Both the position numbers and the translations under genes were made by a program. The notes under the pieces were generated by a model. That model searched no databases. It was not told where the DNA came from and saw only the letters and a program-made list of their open reading frames with translations. From Monarcha castaneiventris obscurior (Eukaryota; Chordata; Aves; Passeriformes; Monarchidae), in the NCBI GenBank assembly GCA_026261815.1, contig JAMPIT010000890.1:8586001-8650000 (forward strand): a DNA stretch of 64,000 bases, in the 5' to 3' direction. Numbering within the stretch: the first letter of the stretch is position 1; every line of letters begins with the position of its first letter. Below, one piece after another: positions 22,023-35,400 of this stretch.

Positions 22023-23161
22023 TCAGTGAGATGCAATAAATGGAAAGCCATGAGGTTATCATTTACAGAGCCACTTTTCCTAGTAGAACTGTGCTTTAAA
22101 TCAGCAGGACTGTCAACCCTCTGACACAGCCAGGCTGTAAATACTCAGTCATCGCTTCATTTGGGGTACAGGGGAGTGGTGAGAAAGGAATGACCAAAAG
22201 CTTTCCCAGAAATATGCTGCCCCAAGGATTCATTTGTTAAATAGAGCCTGTGCCAATGCATTGCTCTGCCAGCCTTGGACCTCTATTGAAATGTCTCTGC
22301 TGATTTATTCTCAGTATCTGCATTCCTATGTGTGAATTCTGTACCTTTGTCCACTCGACTTCAGGATCGGTAGACAGAGGCTGAATTTTACAGGATTCTG
22401 TGTGCAACAGGGCATGGCAAATGCAACTCTGCCCTCTTCCCTTCTCGGTTAGTCTCAGTATTAATGTTCCTCTCTTATGCTTTAAAAACATGTTGGGGGT
22501 TTTTTTATTATTTTTTGCTTAAAGAAAATAATAAGAAGATTTTAAAACTTTATCCACTGTCTGTAACTCTGCAGGAATTAGTCTGGATGCTGGCCATTTG
22601 CAATACATGTGACTGGTCCTGATTGTTTGGGTTGGTATCTGAGGATTAAGAGATTTGGGAAAACTCATTCACTCTTTCATTCTTTCATGATCCTCTCAGA
22701 TGCTTTGGCTGATTTTCTGCCTGCCCAAAATGGGGAAATGGAAACAAAGATGTCTGACTCTTTACACCATGCTCCTCACAGCCAGCAAAACCTTCCACTT
22801 GTCACTTGGCAGGAAGAAGCAGGATTCCTGTATGACGGACTTGCCTCCAATCTATATTTTTCTTAGCTGTGATTTTGGACTTCATATTGTATACGTTGAT
22901 GTTGAGTGCTTTATATCAGCTGAAAAGTCTGACTCCAATTTTTTTCCCCACTGTGCCATTGTACAGATGCTAAATAGGAATAGCTGTGTCAGGAAACACA
23001 GTTTTGTATCTGCTCCTAAAAGTGGCCATTGTTAAATTCATTAGGGCTGCTTTTTCAAACTGGTAAGAAGAGAAGTTTCTGTTCTTAGGCTCATTATACA
23101 CCCACAGCCAAAATCCCATTTCTTCTGCTGAAGATCAGTATAAACCACTGCTTGCACCTCC

Positions 23162-23191
23162 AGCGGTTTTTATTAGCAGCGGTTTTCATTA
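23162..23191. repeat. Short direct repeat, 16-bp period
   Basis: AGCGGTTTTTATTA (23162-23175) is followed two bases later by AGCGGTTTTCATTA (23178-23191), with one difference. Each copy contains a TTWATTA/TTCATTA homeodomain-like core. Confidence 0.6.
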
Positions 23192-25053
23192 CCGGGAGGA
23201 AAGGCCCCTTGGGTATCACTCAGAGGAGCCTTCTCTCCTGGGATTTGGGAAAACACTAGGTGTCATCAGTGAGGCTTCATTTCCCAGCAGTAACACATGC
23301 ATTTGAGAACCTACAGCCAATGCTTCCCGGGATCCAGCTTCCCAGGATCCTGATGCGTTTTTATAGGAAAGCCAGGAAGAGTCTCTGAAATCCCTGTCTC
23401 AGACAAGTCTAGGCAAGGCTTCAGGTTGTCCAGTAAGAATCATGTCAGGATTAGGCTTGATTTTTAAGGCTATTTTTTAAAGCCTACTTTTATGAAGAAT
23501 GAAAACATTATTAAAATACCAAGTAAAATAGAATTTTTCCTTTATTTGTCTTTTAGTTATCAGTTAGATCTTACTGAGGATGTTTTTTCTCTTCTCTGTT
23601 GCTCTTTCTCTCCGCACGAATCTTTCCCCACAGTGTCCCTAAAATAAAATGGGAATCTCTTTCTTGTTCAGAGAGGCTGTTTTCTGCTGTAGAGATGTGA
23701 ACAGCAGTGTACCTGGTGCACAGCTCAGTCTCCTCGTCCAAGAGAAACTTTCTGTCCCCAAAAAGGGCAGGGAACTCACTAGAAAAACTATTTTAAAATT
23801 AAACAAAAAAAACCTCCCAAACATAAAAATTACAAGGAGAACAGAGAAAAATGTAAGGGGCTGAAGCTGCTCCAACAACTTTCAAAGATGTTAAACTCCT
23901 CAGGCAGGGGAAAAAAAAAATCTGCTTTTGCCTCTGCTATGACTTCACTGTCCTCTACTGAGTCCTCCAAGCCTTGGAGAATAAAAAGGGTCTTGTTTTG
24001 ACCAAAAGGAGATAGAATCATTGTCTAGAATGAAAAAAGTGGCTATCACTTTTTCTCTCCCTCCTGGTCATTTTCAGTGCCAAGGTTACAAGGATGGATG
24101 TGGCAGCCAGAAAGAGGCAAACTCCAAAAAGAGAGAACCCATTTTATCTATTTTCCACTTCTTTTCCTGAACACATGTGAATTATTAATACTAAAGAGAA
24201 GAGTTTTTTCCAATATATTTTAGGTGGCTAGAATTTTTATATTCTTTTTTGAGATCTACTCTTGGAAGTGCTAGGAATAAGGGAGTTTCATCAGTTTGTG
24301 TTTAGGGAATAAACTTGCCACAGACGCTCCAAATCTTCTATTCAGTTCTTGCAGGTGACAGCTGTAATGGCACTAGAGACTTGCAAATCCTGGCACCCAC
24401 AGAGTCTAGCCATAATTTCAGCTCATAAACCTCTATAACATCACATTTCACAAATGAATGTGCATGCTGGGCTAAAAGAAAACCCTTTTGCCTCCCTTGC
24501 CAGCTTTGGCAATACCTCAGACCCCTGCTATAAAAGAAGTGTGGCTCCAGTGGTAGCAGCTATAAAACTAAGATCTATATTTAAGATAAAATCTAATATA
24601 GCATCTATGAAATTAAAGCAGACTCCCTTCACAGAGTCTAAAAAGTAGATGCATGGCCAAGTCCAGATCCCCTTTGCTGACTGGCACGAATCCTGGATTA
24701 GACAGCAAGAATACATTTATCCTTTGGGAAAGAAAAGAAAACAAAAAACTGAAGAAGCCATTCAGGAAATTGTGGTGCTTAAGGAATTAGCTGTAAGCAG
24801 AGAAGACGGCAGCGTCTGTGGGAGAGAATGCTGCCATAAATAGCAAAATACAGCTTGAAGAGTTGGAAATTATGAAATAGCTTTCTATTACCATTAAGTG
24901 GAGAAACAGTTTTTGAGCCAGCCCCATCAGGAGAAGAACAATCACATAAAACAGTGCTAGCTGACATGATCCTGTGTCATGCTCTGCTGTTAGCATCCAG
25001 TTTCTGCAGCTACTTCCTAACTACAATGGTTTCTAAACAGCAGTCTTTCATTA

Positions 25054-25273
25054 AATCATAGAATCACCAAGGTTGGAAGTGACCTTTAGCTCACCAAGCC
25101 CAACCACCCACCCAGCACTGTCACTGTAATCCCATAACCACAAAGCCATCACCCAGCACCAGATGCTTCTCAAACACCTCCAGGGATGGTGACTCCACCA
25201 CCTCACTGGGCAACCTATTCCCATGCCTGACCAACTCGAACACTGGGAGTTTTTTCTAATATCTCCCAATCTG
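25054..25273 (-). mobile_element. CR1 LINE, 3' fragment, minus strand
   Basis: It begins with the complement of the CR1 3' tail (AATCATAGAATCACCAAGG) and continues with CR1 3'-end sequence (GGTTGGAAGTGACC, CCAGGGATGGTGACTCCACC). It is about 220 bp, truncated at the 5' end, with no reverse-transcriptase coding part left. Confidence 0.9.
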
Positions 25274-28200
25274 ATGAAGAAACAGACTTTTCTCCACAGT
25301 CTGATTCACCTTCCCACCTACACCCAGAATGGCTGTAGGTGGTAACTCTCAGCCACCTGTGCTGCCGAGCGCTGGCTGTGCCTCACAAAGCCACAGTGAA
25401 GGTGGGCAATGTGGGCCTCAAAATGACTCCAACTAAACACTGAGTAAACCTAGGAAGAAGGTTAGTGCTTCTGGAGGAGGGGTTGGAAAAAAAAATCACA
25501 CTTCACTCTGAATATTTTGTCCTCTGTCATAGAGCTGGTCATTTTTCAGTTCTTTGTCCATATCTCTGCCTCTGATCCAGATCTCAAAATAGTCCTTAAC
25601 TAACAATGGGCCTTGCACGTCTCTCTTAAAACAAGAGATACACAAAAACTATTGTGGACCTATGGGATGCCTTACCTTGGCCTTTTCTCAGCTTCATTCT
25701 TCCCCTTTAAATTCAGTTGAAATGAACTTAGTTTTAATTTATTTATCTCTATTGTTCTGAACTTTCTGTGTACATGGATGACAGGGCTGCCTCTCACTTA
25801 GCTGCCTCAGTTGGAGAGTAACAGACAGTGGAGTGAATCCAAAAAATTCACCTACAAACCCCATGATGTCTTCTCCACAGCTTCATTTCTCTGATCCTCA
25901 TCTGCTTCCCCATCTTCAGTCTGCTTCCCTTTCCCTCCATATGTTGTTTCCATCCTTGTGAAGCTATTTAGCCTATAAAAACAAAAGAAAAAAAGCCCAA
26001 AAGCCCTATGGCATGGTCTTCTTTCTTAGCACTTTTCTAGTAAGCAATCCCTGCTTTTACATGGGAAATGTTTGTGTTCAGTCCTTTGCCACTGTTCCTC
26101 TGTTCCTGCTGAGATATCCTGGAGTTGTTCCTTTTGGAGTGGCTTTACTCATCTGCAGAGTGAACAAAGCAGTTAGCTCCATTTAAAGGTGCTCAAGATC
26201 AATTCTTGAGGAACAGGTATGGCAAAAGGGAGGATTTTATTCAATTCTTTTTATCTCCAGGTGAGCTTTTTTTCACCTCTGTGGCTGGGGGCGAGACCTT
26301 GGGAAGAGAACATTGTTCTCTGCAGGAGGGTTCATAACTTAATGTCAGCAGAGTAGCTCCACCCTGTCCCCTTTACATCTTACAGCAAATACCTTTCCTT
26401 GCTTTCACTCTAAGCCTCGGGGAATTTGTGGATGCACACGTACGTGGCCAAAACATAGCTTTGAGTGGAAGTGAAAGATGAGGACAAGCAAAGAAACAGA
26501 CACTCAGAGACTGCGAGATGTTTTTTTGAAGTACGAGGGGTCTACAGCTATCTTTCCATTAAATCCCCTTCGTCACTGGGGGGGCTATTATTAGAGCAAG
26601 AGTACACAAAGTTTCCTGCATCCATTACATAAAGGCTGCTAATAAATCTTGCTCAGTTTCTTGCTGGCCTGTGCTGTTTCTCAGTAGAGCAGTTCCATTA
26701 TTGCTGTGCTGGCTGTTGACTGGGTCTCTGACAGTCTACAGTGGGAGTAAAATGCTGCCCCTCTGCTCTGGGATCTTTTGGCACTTGCAGTGGAGTTCTG
26801 TCCAAGCGAAATGTGCAGGCAGCAAATGGAGACTTGCACCCCCTGCCTACGTGGGAGCTCAGATCAAGGAGCAGAACTCCCCCCAGTTTGTATATAAATA
26901 GAATAGTATATAAAATCCCAACACCATTAGCTTACACAAATTGTGTATGCCAATCATTCTAAAAATTCTTTCCAAGCAAGCAAATCCTCTATAAATCTAA
27001 GAGATAATCAAATACATGTTTTGCAGTCACTTTACACCTTTGGTGACCTCATCAAAACATGCCAGCACCCTGCCAAAATCCATGACTCCGTCTGTAAATT
27101 TTAGCCGTTCCAGGAAGTTTGTGCACCTGATGCAATGTTACTTTTATTAAACCTTCTGCTTGTTTTAGGTCTTTCTTTTAATTTAGCTAGGGTCAAGAGA
27201 GGTTTGTATCCATTGGAATAAAGCTGAATGTGAAGAATGATCTCTGCTGGAATGATACATCCTGTATCTTATCCTTAGCTAGAGAAATCAATACTTTCCG
27301 AAGATATGGGGAAGAGCAAAAGGCCATAAACTAATAATTTATTCCTGATATTTCAAATGTTTCAAAGATTAGATTATGTTCAATATCACACATTTTTAAG
27401 ATGAAGTGATAATATAAAATTTATACATTTTCTTTAGATGTGATTTTTTTCTACAGCAAGGCAACTTGTGTTGCACAGCCTTGTTTGCTACTTTCCTATT
27501 CTGCTCATATCTCTCAGTCCTTTGTAAAAAGACTAAACACCATCCAGAAGCATCAGTGAGGTTGCCTTGTCCCAGCTGCTCTCGAGTTTGCTCCAAGATT
27601 TCAGTCTTGCAAGGCTGCCAACTTCCACCCTTAATTTATTCCACCCTCTCCCTGGGATAGGAAAACCCCCCTAAGGTTATTTATCATCAAAAAGAAGAAA
27701 ACAGATTTTTGGCATTAGCACAGCCAATGGGACATTTAATACTTTCTGTTTCAAAATTTACTCTGAGTAACTCTGCAAGAAGCCCTTCTCAATGCTTTTA
27801 AGTCATGCATTTCTTTGAAATTCCTAGTTTTGGAGGATTTTACTTTTTTTAAAATTTTTTTTGTAGCCATCCTCTTTTCTTGCCATTTGTTTTATAGCTT
27901 ACCAGGCAGTCCTAGATCTGATGCTTTCCTGAAATTTAGGGAGATAAAATCTATTTCATTTCCTCAGTCTAGCAAAGGGACTCTTGTATGTATCCAGGAG
28001 ATCTGTGGAGTGAGTCCGACAGCACCATTTTTTTGCCAGTATTCTTCTTGGTTTTCATTCACATCTGTATCCACCTCCATCATATGAAAAGCTTACTTGC
28101 ACTTCTGCATATTTCAGGGCTTGCAACAGCTATATATGGCTGTTAAGCTCACCATTTTCCCCACACATTTGCTGTTAACTCAGACCTTACTAACAGGATC

Positions 28201-30676
28201 TCAAGTGACTGACTACAATCCCTGCCTGCTAGAGATGTCCCCAGTTTTGGCAGCCACAGTTTGGTGTGCCCACCTTGCTCCAGCCCCACTCGCTGGCTCT
28301 TGTGATGAAAGCTGTCCCTGGCAACACAGGGACCTGTCCCAGCCCCTGGATTCGTTGTGCACCTACCCAGGGACCTGTGCATTCCTGACTTCCTAGGAAA
28401 TCGCTGAGCAGATCAGACAGAACGCTATGCAGATGAACTGCTCAAATCCTTGCAGAAAGATCAGTGAAACAGGGTGGAGGAAGTTATGCAAAACTCTGGC
28501 TAGACAGACCCAAAAAAAGAAAAAACATAAGCCCACGCCCTCTGTCTGGTGATCCTGATGACTGAGCAGCAGTGGAAACACGTTTATTTGCCAAAAAGAG
28601 CTTCCCTACTCCTTAAAAGGAGCTGTGTACACTCATCCCTGTCTTTGTGGTCCTCTTAAGCACTTGCATCTCCAGTGCAAGGAATGAAAAGCTGGTCAAA
28701 ATTCGTCACTGGAATGAAATGTGAGTTTCCTGCTGTCACTCATCCTTTACCTCTTCCTTTCTCTGCGAATAGATAAGGAGGTGGTTCTCTCCAGAAGGGT
28801 TTGTTTGCTTTGTGAGGCATTTCTAGCTGAGTGCCCGAGGCTGTAAGGTTAATGCTGCAGGACAGGGTGTATTGTTTCTCGAGTCAAGTTCTGATTTGTG
28901 CAAGAAGGAAAAAAGTAATTTCTCAAGCTGTTTTCCCCTCACATAAATAGAGACGGTTAGAAGCAATTTTTTGCAAAGGTTTTGGTGAGACATGGAAAAG
29001 GTGCTCTGTTCTCTCTGTTTGCAATCAGCCCTTCTCATATTTTTTTTTTTCTAAGCAGCTATTTTGAAATAAGTCTGATTAGTGTACTCCTAGCACATAT
29101 TTTGGATTATGGCATTGTAAAATATGTTATGGTGTGTATGTACTTCATACACAATGTATTATTTTCTTAAATCTATCATCAATTATTTTTTTTCTTTGGC
29201 ACTTCCTGTGAGATAAACAGAGATAACTGAATCTGGATGTGAATTTTATGGGTGGAGAGGGAAGGAAAAGAGGAGGTGGAGGGAGAAGGAGCAGCAAATT
29301 GTTTTGCAAAGAGTCTCTGGGCTGGAGCCATGCTTTTGTTTGAAAACATAGATACATACCCAGTGACTGCTGATGTTAAAAATAGCATAATAGCAATAAT
29401 CTATGAGAAGGCCTAAGTTATAGGTCATGCAGCTATTAACAAAAAGCACCTATGGCTCCTAAATGTCATTTGCCACATGTTGGGTTCATGTCTCAGTCCC
29501 AAAAGTTTGTGGGATGAGGGAACCCAGCCCATAGAGGCTAATGTGGTAATTCTTGTATGTGCCTTTGTCTTCAGAGAAAATTGTCATAATCCACTGACTA
29601 GTCCAGTGAGAAACAGACTGAGGTTAGGTGAGCATTGCTGCCCCATTTGCAGAGGCCTGAAGCAGGCTGGGGTGGGGGCAGGAACAGGGTCCATGCTTAG
29701 GATGTGGTCGGAGGGAAGCTTTTCGAGACTTTCCCCTGCTGGGCTAGGAGTGGTGGAAACTCTGCCCACAAAAGAGAGGTGGAAATATTTTTATAGCTGC
29801 TTCTGCTTGCATTTCCCCAGATTATTCAGATGCTGCAAGGATGAATGCAGTAACACTTGCAAGTTACTCAGCTACTACGGTGTTGCAAGCTATATGAGGT
29901 AATAGAGAAATATTTCATTCATTTCCAGGGACCAGCTCACTGGCCCTTTTCCAGCAGCACTGTAAACTTGTAAAACTGATGGATCAGTTTCCCAAGGGTC
30001 TTTATTACCAAGACTTCTGACTTCTCAGCAACTGGAAGAGCCTTGTAAACTATTCGGAACATGCAAGATGGTTAAAATAAGCTCGCAATTAGTGTTCCCC
30101 AGGGTTTTGTGCTGGACTTCTTTTCCCAAAGACTCTTTTCTGTCATATTTAGCACGGGAGAATTGGATGAGGCTCTCTTGGGGCTTATCTCTGTCAACAG
30201 GAAAAGGGCACTTCTAAACTAAATTAAGTGCTACTGCTCCCTTCCTCAAAGGCAAAAAAACACTGCAATGACTAAGTTACATCTCCAGCTGGTTTAAAAA
30301 ATTCCAAACATTGGGGTGACTTGGATCTGCTTCCAAAGGGGCTTAGCACAAATATGTGTATAACTGAATGTCAAACATAGCTCTGCATGTGAATTAAACT
30401 CTACAAAAACGCCATTACTTTGACTTTTGCCACATAAAATATGAACTGGTGTGTGCCTCATGTCTCTCTCAGCTGTCCTACTTCGATATCCCTGTCCTTC
30501 TGTGTCATTAAAGCAAACAGTTCCTAAGCGAAGCCATCTGCTGTTTGCTGACGCTTGGAGCACAGACCAGGTACATCATCATTACACATGCAATACTGGA
30601 TTCATTTTCCATTTGCTTAAAGGTTGTCTTTAGAGATAGTCTGCTTTTGAAAGTTGAAACAATATTTAGACAGCTA
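25274..30676. other. Intergenic, no supported gene
   Basis: No CR1 or LTR was recognised. An open 141-codon stretch at 29477-29902 has no known motif; its last part coincides with an exon candidate listed separately. T-rich runs occur at about 29040. Confidence 0.35.
29821..29896 (+). other. Candidate exon
   Basis: A strong acceptor (CTGCTTGCATTTCCCCAG) is followed 76 nt later by TATGAG/GTAATA. One frame stays open across it, Cys-rich (LFRCCKDECSNTCK). No family was recognised and the donor is only fair. Confidence 0.2.
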
Positions 30677-30747
30677 ACAATAATATATATGATATATATA
30701 TATATCTCTATAATGTAGAACATGATACGTATATATATGATATATGA
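30677..30747. repeat. AT-dinucleotide microsatellite, interrupted
   Basis: TATATA/GATATA blocks are interrupted by a short unique segment (TCTCTATAATGTAGAAC). This is degenerate (TA)n simple sequence. Confidence 0.75.
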
Positions 30748-30930
30748 CACAAGGCTATACTGGTAATACTTTTTTTTTTCACTATAAGGGGGAAAAAGAA
30801 ATTAAAATTGCCCACGTATACTTCTGGATGATAAAAGCTGTGAGCTGTGCCCTTCCCCTTCAGTTTCAGGCAAACAAAAATAAAACAGGAGCAGAAGAAC
30901 CACTTTGTTCCCCAGCCCTGCCCCCGGGTG

Positions 30931-31067
30931 TATAAATAGCAGGCAGCCCTGTGCCCGAGTGGCTGCTGGAGTTCCACTCATTCCAGGGATCTTTGGACAC
31001 CCTCTTATCTAAACAGAAAGGCTGACTTCACTCCCTCTCTCCCTGATTGATTTCATGTTGGAAACAG
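30931..31067 (+). promoter_or_regulatory. Candidate TATA promoter and first exon
   Basis: TATAAATAG at 30931, directly after a GC-rich CCCTGCCCCCGGGTG, is a strong TATA-box context. The same bases are one mismatch from a MEF2 site. A TEAD/M-CAT motif, CATTCCA, is at 30979-30985. About 105 nt after the expected start site, GGAAACAG/GTAACA is a good splice donor (exon end 31067). The first ATG after that start is at 31055, only 13 nt before the donor. If real, it would start a plus-strand transcript towards PDLIM5, 8.5 kb upstream of the CpG-island promoter. Confidence 0.3.
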
Positions 31068-32344
31068 GTAACACGACAGCTTCCATTGTCCTTGAATTAG
31101 CCACCTACTTCCAGAGGTCAAACAAACAGGCTGAAGGTCCCGAAACTCACTTCAGCTAATTGCTGCCAAAATTCCTTCTCCACGAACTAAGCAGGGGCTG
31201 GAGCAGTCCTGGGTGACAAATGTTCTCCAGAGGGAAGGACAGAAACCATCCTGAGCAGGCTAACGAGGGGTATCGAGCTACAGGGCTGGGGAAGAGGCGA
31301 AATGCGAGACCAAGTCCAGTGCCAATTTTAAACTTAGGAGCTGGAGCAACAGAACGTTTCTACTTGATTTTAATAGGCTTTGAAGTTTTGGTCAAGCTGA
31401 GGTGGAGCTGAGCAGTGGCATTAGGACATGGCTGTCAGATTCAATCCTGGAGCTCTGAAGGCTCAGCGTTAGACTGGGCACCAGCATGGCCCTTTACTTG
31501 CTGAAAACTTTCTGGCATCAACCTTTCCTACCAGCTTTCTACTTTTGTATTTTTAGAAACAATTTGAGTTTAGACGCAATATGTGGTGGCTAAAACTTCA
31601 CTCTTCTCCCTCTCATTTCACCGTTTTCTCCTTCCACCAGTTTTCTAGCTGTTTCTTTCACTAGTCTCTTAATATATTTTTCTGTCATTTAGCACAGACA
31701 CTGCGGGTATTGCTGTGCAACCTGTGTCACACATTTCAACACGTACACCATGCCTAAAGTGATTGATGTCAGTGTTCTGTCACTCTCATGTATTCTTTAG
31801 AATGAAAGCTTAGAGAGTGAGAGGATTGTATCACTGTGCTTTGCAGGGTGATTCTCATGCAAAGAGAGGGAAAGTGCAGGCCTGTGCCCAGCTAATAGGT
31901 TGCAGGCACTTCATGTTCCTCCAAAGTACTGTCAGCTCCTGTTTAACCCTAGACTGATTAATGTGACTCCATGTCCCACCTGCAGCTGCACAGATGCTGT
32001 GGACAGGCAGCTTGGAAAGCCAATTGCATTAGGCCCTGCTTCACTTGCAGTTGTTTATATATAGCCTGAGCCCTACAGGAAACGTTTTTCCATATGTGGG
32101 TATAGTAAACAAGCTCAGAGAATAACCCAGATATCCATAGTTTTGATTTATCCATGTTAGGCGACCACCTTGCTGATAGGAAGCATGGATGAGAAATACT
32201 TCAACAACAGCTTTTTCTTTATTTTCCTCTTTCCTTAAATTGTCTAAGGGAGTATTTTACCTGTGCTTTAACAGCCTTAAACTCTAAAATTTTGTTTTCT
32301 CCCTCTTTCTTTTGTTCCCTATCCCGTTTTCAAACACAGATTTC
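31068..32344. other. Non-coding, nothing recognised
   Basis: Single-copy DNA between the candidate promoter and a CR1 fragment. No splice-bounded frame or repeat was recognised. Confidence 0.4.
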
Positions 32345-32449
32345 TGAGCAACCTGATTTAGTTGAAGATGTCCCTGCTCATTGCAGGGGGGCTGGACTAG
32401 AGGGCCTTTTAAGATCCCTTCCAACCAAAACCAGTCTATGATTCTATGA
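32345..32449 (+). mobile_element. CR1 LINE, short 3' fragment, plus strand
   Basis: About 105 bp of the CR1 3' end, including GATGTCCCTGCTCATTGCAG and CCTTCCAACC, ending in the tandem tail TCTATGATTCTATGA. It is strongly 5'-truncated. Confidence 0.9.
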
Positions 32450-35400
32450 CACTGCTAAGTTCTCTGCTTCTGCTGCCTTGTGAATATTGGCACGATAACG
32501 CTTTGTGTCTAAGGCATTGTGAAACGTCCTTATAATTTAATATTGGCTCTCTCTGTTTCCATCTTCACTCAGACCTCCGAGCAGCCTTTGACTCCTGTGG
32601 CTCTGGTCTGAACATCTCTCCAGACAGAGCTTGCAGCGCTTCTGCACTTTCCTCCCAGCATGGCTTCTTGCGCTTGCCAAGGGCAGCCTGTGTCAGACTA
32701 ACCTCACAGCTGTCCTGTCACTGAGATTATAAACAAAGGCAATGTGTCACATTTCATTCCTCTGGGCTTCAGGACAGCATCTGATGTCCTGCTTCAATCC
32801 TTACACTGCCAAAACCATCATTTATATGCGAGGTGAGCAGGAAGACCTGCAGCAGGGAAGACAGCAAGAAAAAGTACCAGGCAGAAAGGTAGTTAAAGGA
32901 GTTCGTTTACATATTTGTATATAATTATACAAATGTATGGTTATAAACTCAAAAGGTATGGAAATCTTTCCTGCTTTTCACCAGTAAACTAGGCACAAAG
33001 TGTGCAAGTTTGCTAACACTTGTGGATGACAAAAGTTGGGAGTCCCTATCAGGAGGGAGGAAGATCTGAAAAATATTGTGGGAAGAACAACAATGTAATG
33101 GAGTTGAATTCAGAAGCATAGATAACAAAAGCACACGTATGAATATCATTTATCAGTAAACTGAAAATGGAAAAAAATAAAAAAAAATAATCAACTGTGC
33201 AATTCTCTAGCACCTTTGGAGCACCATTATGATCTTCTTTGGAGAGGGAAATGTCATTCTGGGACACGTCAGTCAAGATGTTTCCTGTGTTTCCTAAATC
33301 CATGACAGAAAATGACATCAGTAAGGTGGTGTCCTTAGGACACTACATACGATTTTGATGTCTCATGCCCATGGAAAATACAAATCCAAACAGGTGTAAG
33401 GGAAGGCTACTGAGAACACCAGGAGTGCCATGATCTTTCCTTACAAATGGAGGCCAAGGCAACCTCGACTTGTTCAGCCCAGGAAAATGAAGGTTGACAG
33501 AGGATATGGTTTCCCTCTAAAAATACCCAGGAGTCAAACAGCAGTGAGGGAGAAGAACTATTTAAACCCATATGTCACTAAACTTAGTCTGGAAATAAGA
33601 TGCAGGTTGCTGGCCATTAAAACAAATGGGCAAGAACAGCCTTCCGATGGGAACATCCAGGACCAGAAAAGCACAAGCACTTCTAAGATGTAAATTCAAT
33701 TGGGAAGAAATGTTGTAGCATTTCGGCAGGAGAAGGCTCAGGCTCAGGCTTGATGATATTTCAGTTTGTGTGACTCCTGGATCCACCCAGGGAGGGCACA
33801 ATAGTTTCTGACAGTGAGGGATGCTGCTACATACCTTCTGTCCCTCTTGCTCGTCTTGATTTATGTACAGCATTTTGGCCAAAAATATCAGCACAATGCA
33901 GGTTTCAGTCTTCTGGGGGTGACACCTAGATCTTTGCAGCCAACTTTGCAAAGTCAACAAGGAACTGGTGTTTTCACAAATAAATCATCGCAAAATAATT
34001 CACACATAAATATGACACTGGTGTGTACAAGTTTGGTTAAAATTCTTAAAATATATAAATATAAGCTTCTCTAGCGGCTGCCTCTTTTTTTTCTCCCTGT
34101 TCTCCTCTGTCAGTAAAGTTTAGATGTATTTTATTTACTGTGGGAATTGCTGTTAGTTGATACAATATTTTTTGTGGGCAGCAGTTAAAATAAGTTAAAA
34201 TAAGATCTCCTGGACATGTTCTCAGACCTTGAGCTGCAGGCATGAACTGCTCTCATGCTTGTTTTGTATTTCTCTGGGGAAAAAAAACCCAAACAACTCT
34301 AGAGGTTGTTACAAAGGCCTAGAGAGGTTTCTCTGTATGCACAGGTTTTCTATGGCTTTACCTAAGCAGTTATAAAATCCAGGGCAGCTAAGTCAATGCA
34401 ATAGGAAAGGCATGTTTGGTTTTTTTTTCCTTAGTTTATTCCCATACACGTGTATATGCATTGTTAGTCTCGTTGATGCACTGGGATGTCACTAGTTTGG
34501 GTGATGTTCATTTTTGTACCAGTTCAGTTATGAGAACTGGCTGAAGTGCTTTGACCTGAGGACGACACGAGGTTGTGGTGGTGAAGCCCCAAATGGCATC
34601 TGCTGAGTGCCCAGGCTGAGCAGCAGAACAGACCCTACAAAAAGGTTGTGCTTTTGTGAGTGAGTGGTGCTGGTAGGAAAAATGCAGGGGAGCTGCCTGC
34701 TCCCCTCCTGTGCTGTCTGTCCAAACCCCTGTGCCAGGCTGCTCCCTGCCTGCCAGGCTCTTCGTGCTGCAGCTTGCACCCGTGCCCTCCCTCGCCAAGG
34801 CAATCTGTTACACACAAGTCTATGGGCAAAGCTGCACCTCCTCTCCCGTGGCATTAATTAATACAAATAACTGCAAGGATCGCTCTGAAAGTTTGGCTGT
34901 TTACCTGCCAAACCCTCCTTAACTGGTATTCATGAATCTCAAACACAGCTCAAACACATCACTCAGCAAGCCCTTCCTGCACAGCTGATGGACTGTAATT
35001 AAACCACACCAAGCCACAGGTTTCTGCATTAACCATTCCCTGCCATTAAGGAAAAGGAAATTAGGGCAGGCAGCTAGCTTCAACAGGTAAGAACGGGGAT
35101 GATTGAAGGCATTACTCCTGTAACTTGTTTGACTCTGTCAAGAATGGTAAATATGAAGTCTGATTTTTTTTTTCCCCCTCCTTTTTTCTTCCCATGTATA
35201 GCTCCATTGCAAAAAGCAGAAAGGGGTATGTCAGCCTCGGGTAGAGTAATCCAGTAGTTAGTTGTTAGTAGCTGTGAAGGAATTTGGAAGAACTGGTTTC
35301 AATTCTTTGACAGCTGATTCCTTGCATGTATAAATGTTTATTGCCTCTGGTTACCATCTGTAAAATGAGGCTAATGCCTCACAGCAGGGCTGAGGATGAA

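Larger units (their letters stand above)
16759..25053. other. Intergenic, mostly featureless
   Basis: There is no supported gene over 8.3 kb. An open 128-codon stretch at 16763-17149 follows the donor-like GTGAGT and has no conserved motif. The notable small features (MEF2-type site, poly-A, palindrome, short direct repeat) are listed separately. No CR1 was recognised until 25054. Confidence 0.4.

Noticed and set aside
29477..29902. 141-codon plus-strand open frame as a gene
   Set aside because: No promoter, Kozak context, domain or conserved motif; the segment simply lacks stops. Only its final splice-bounded part is kept as a weak exon candidate.
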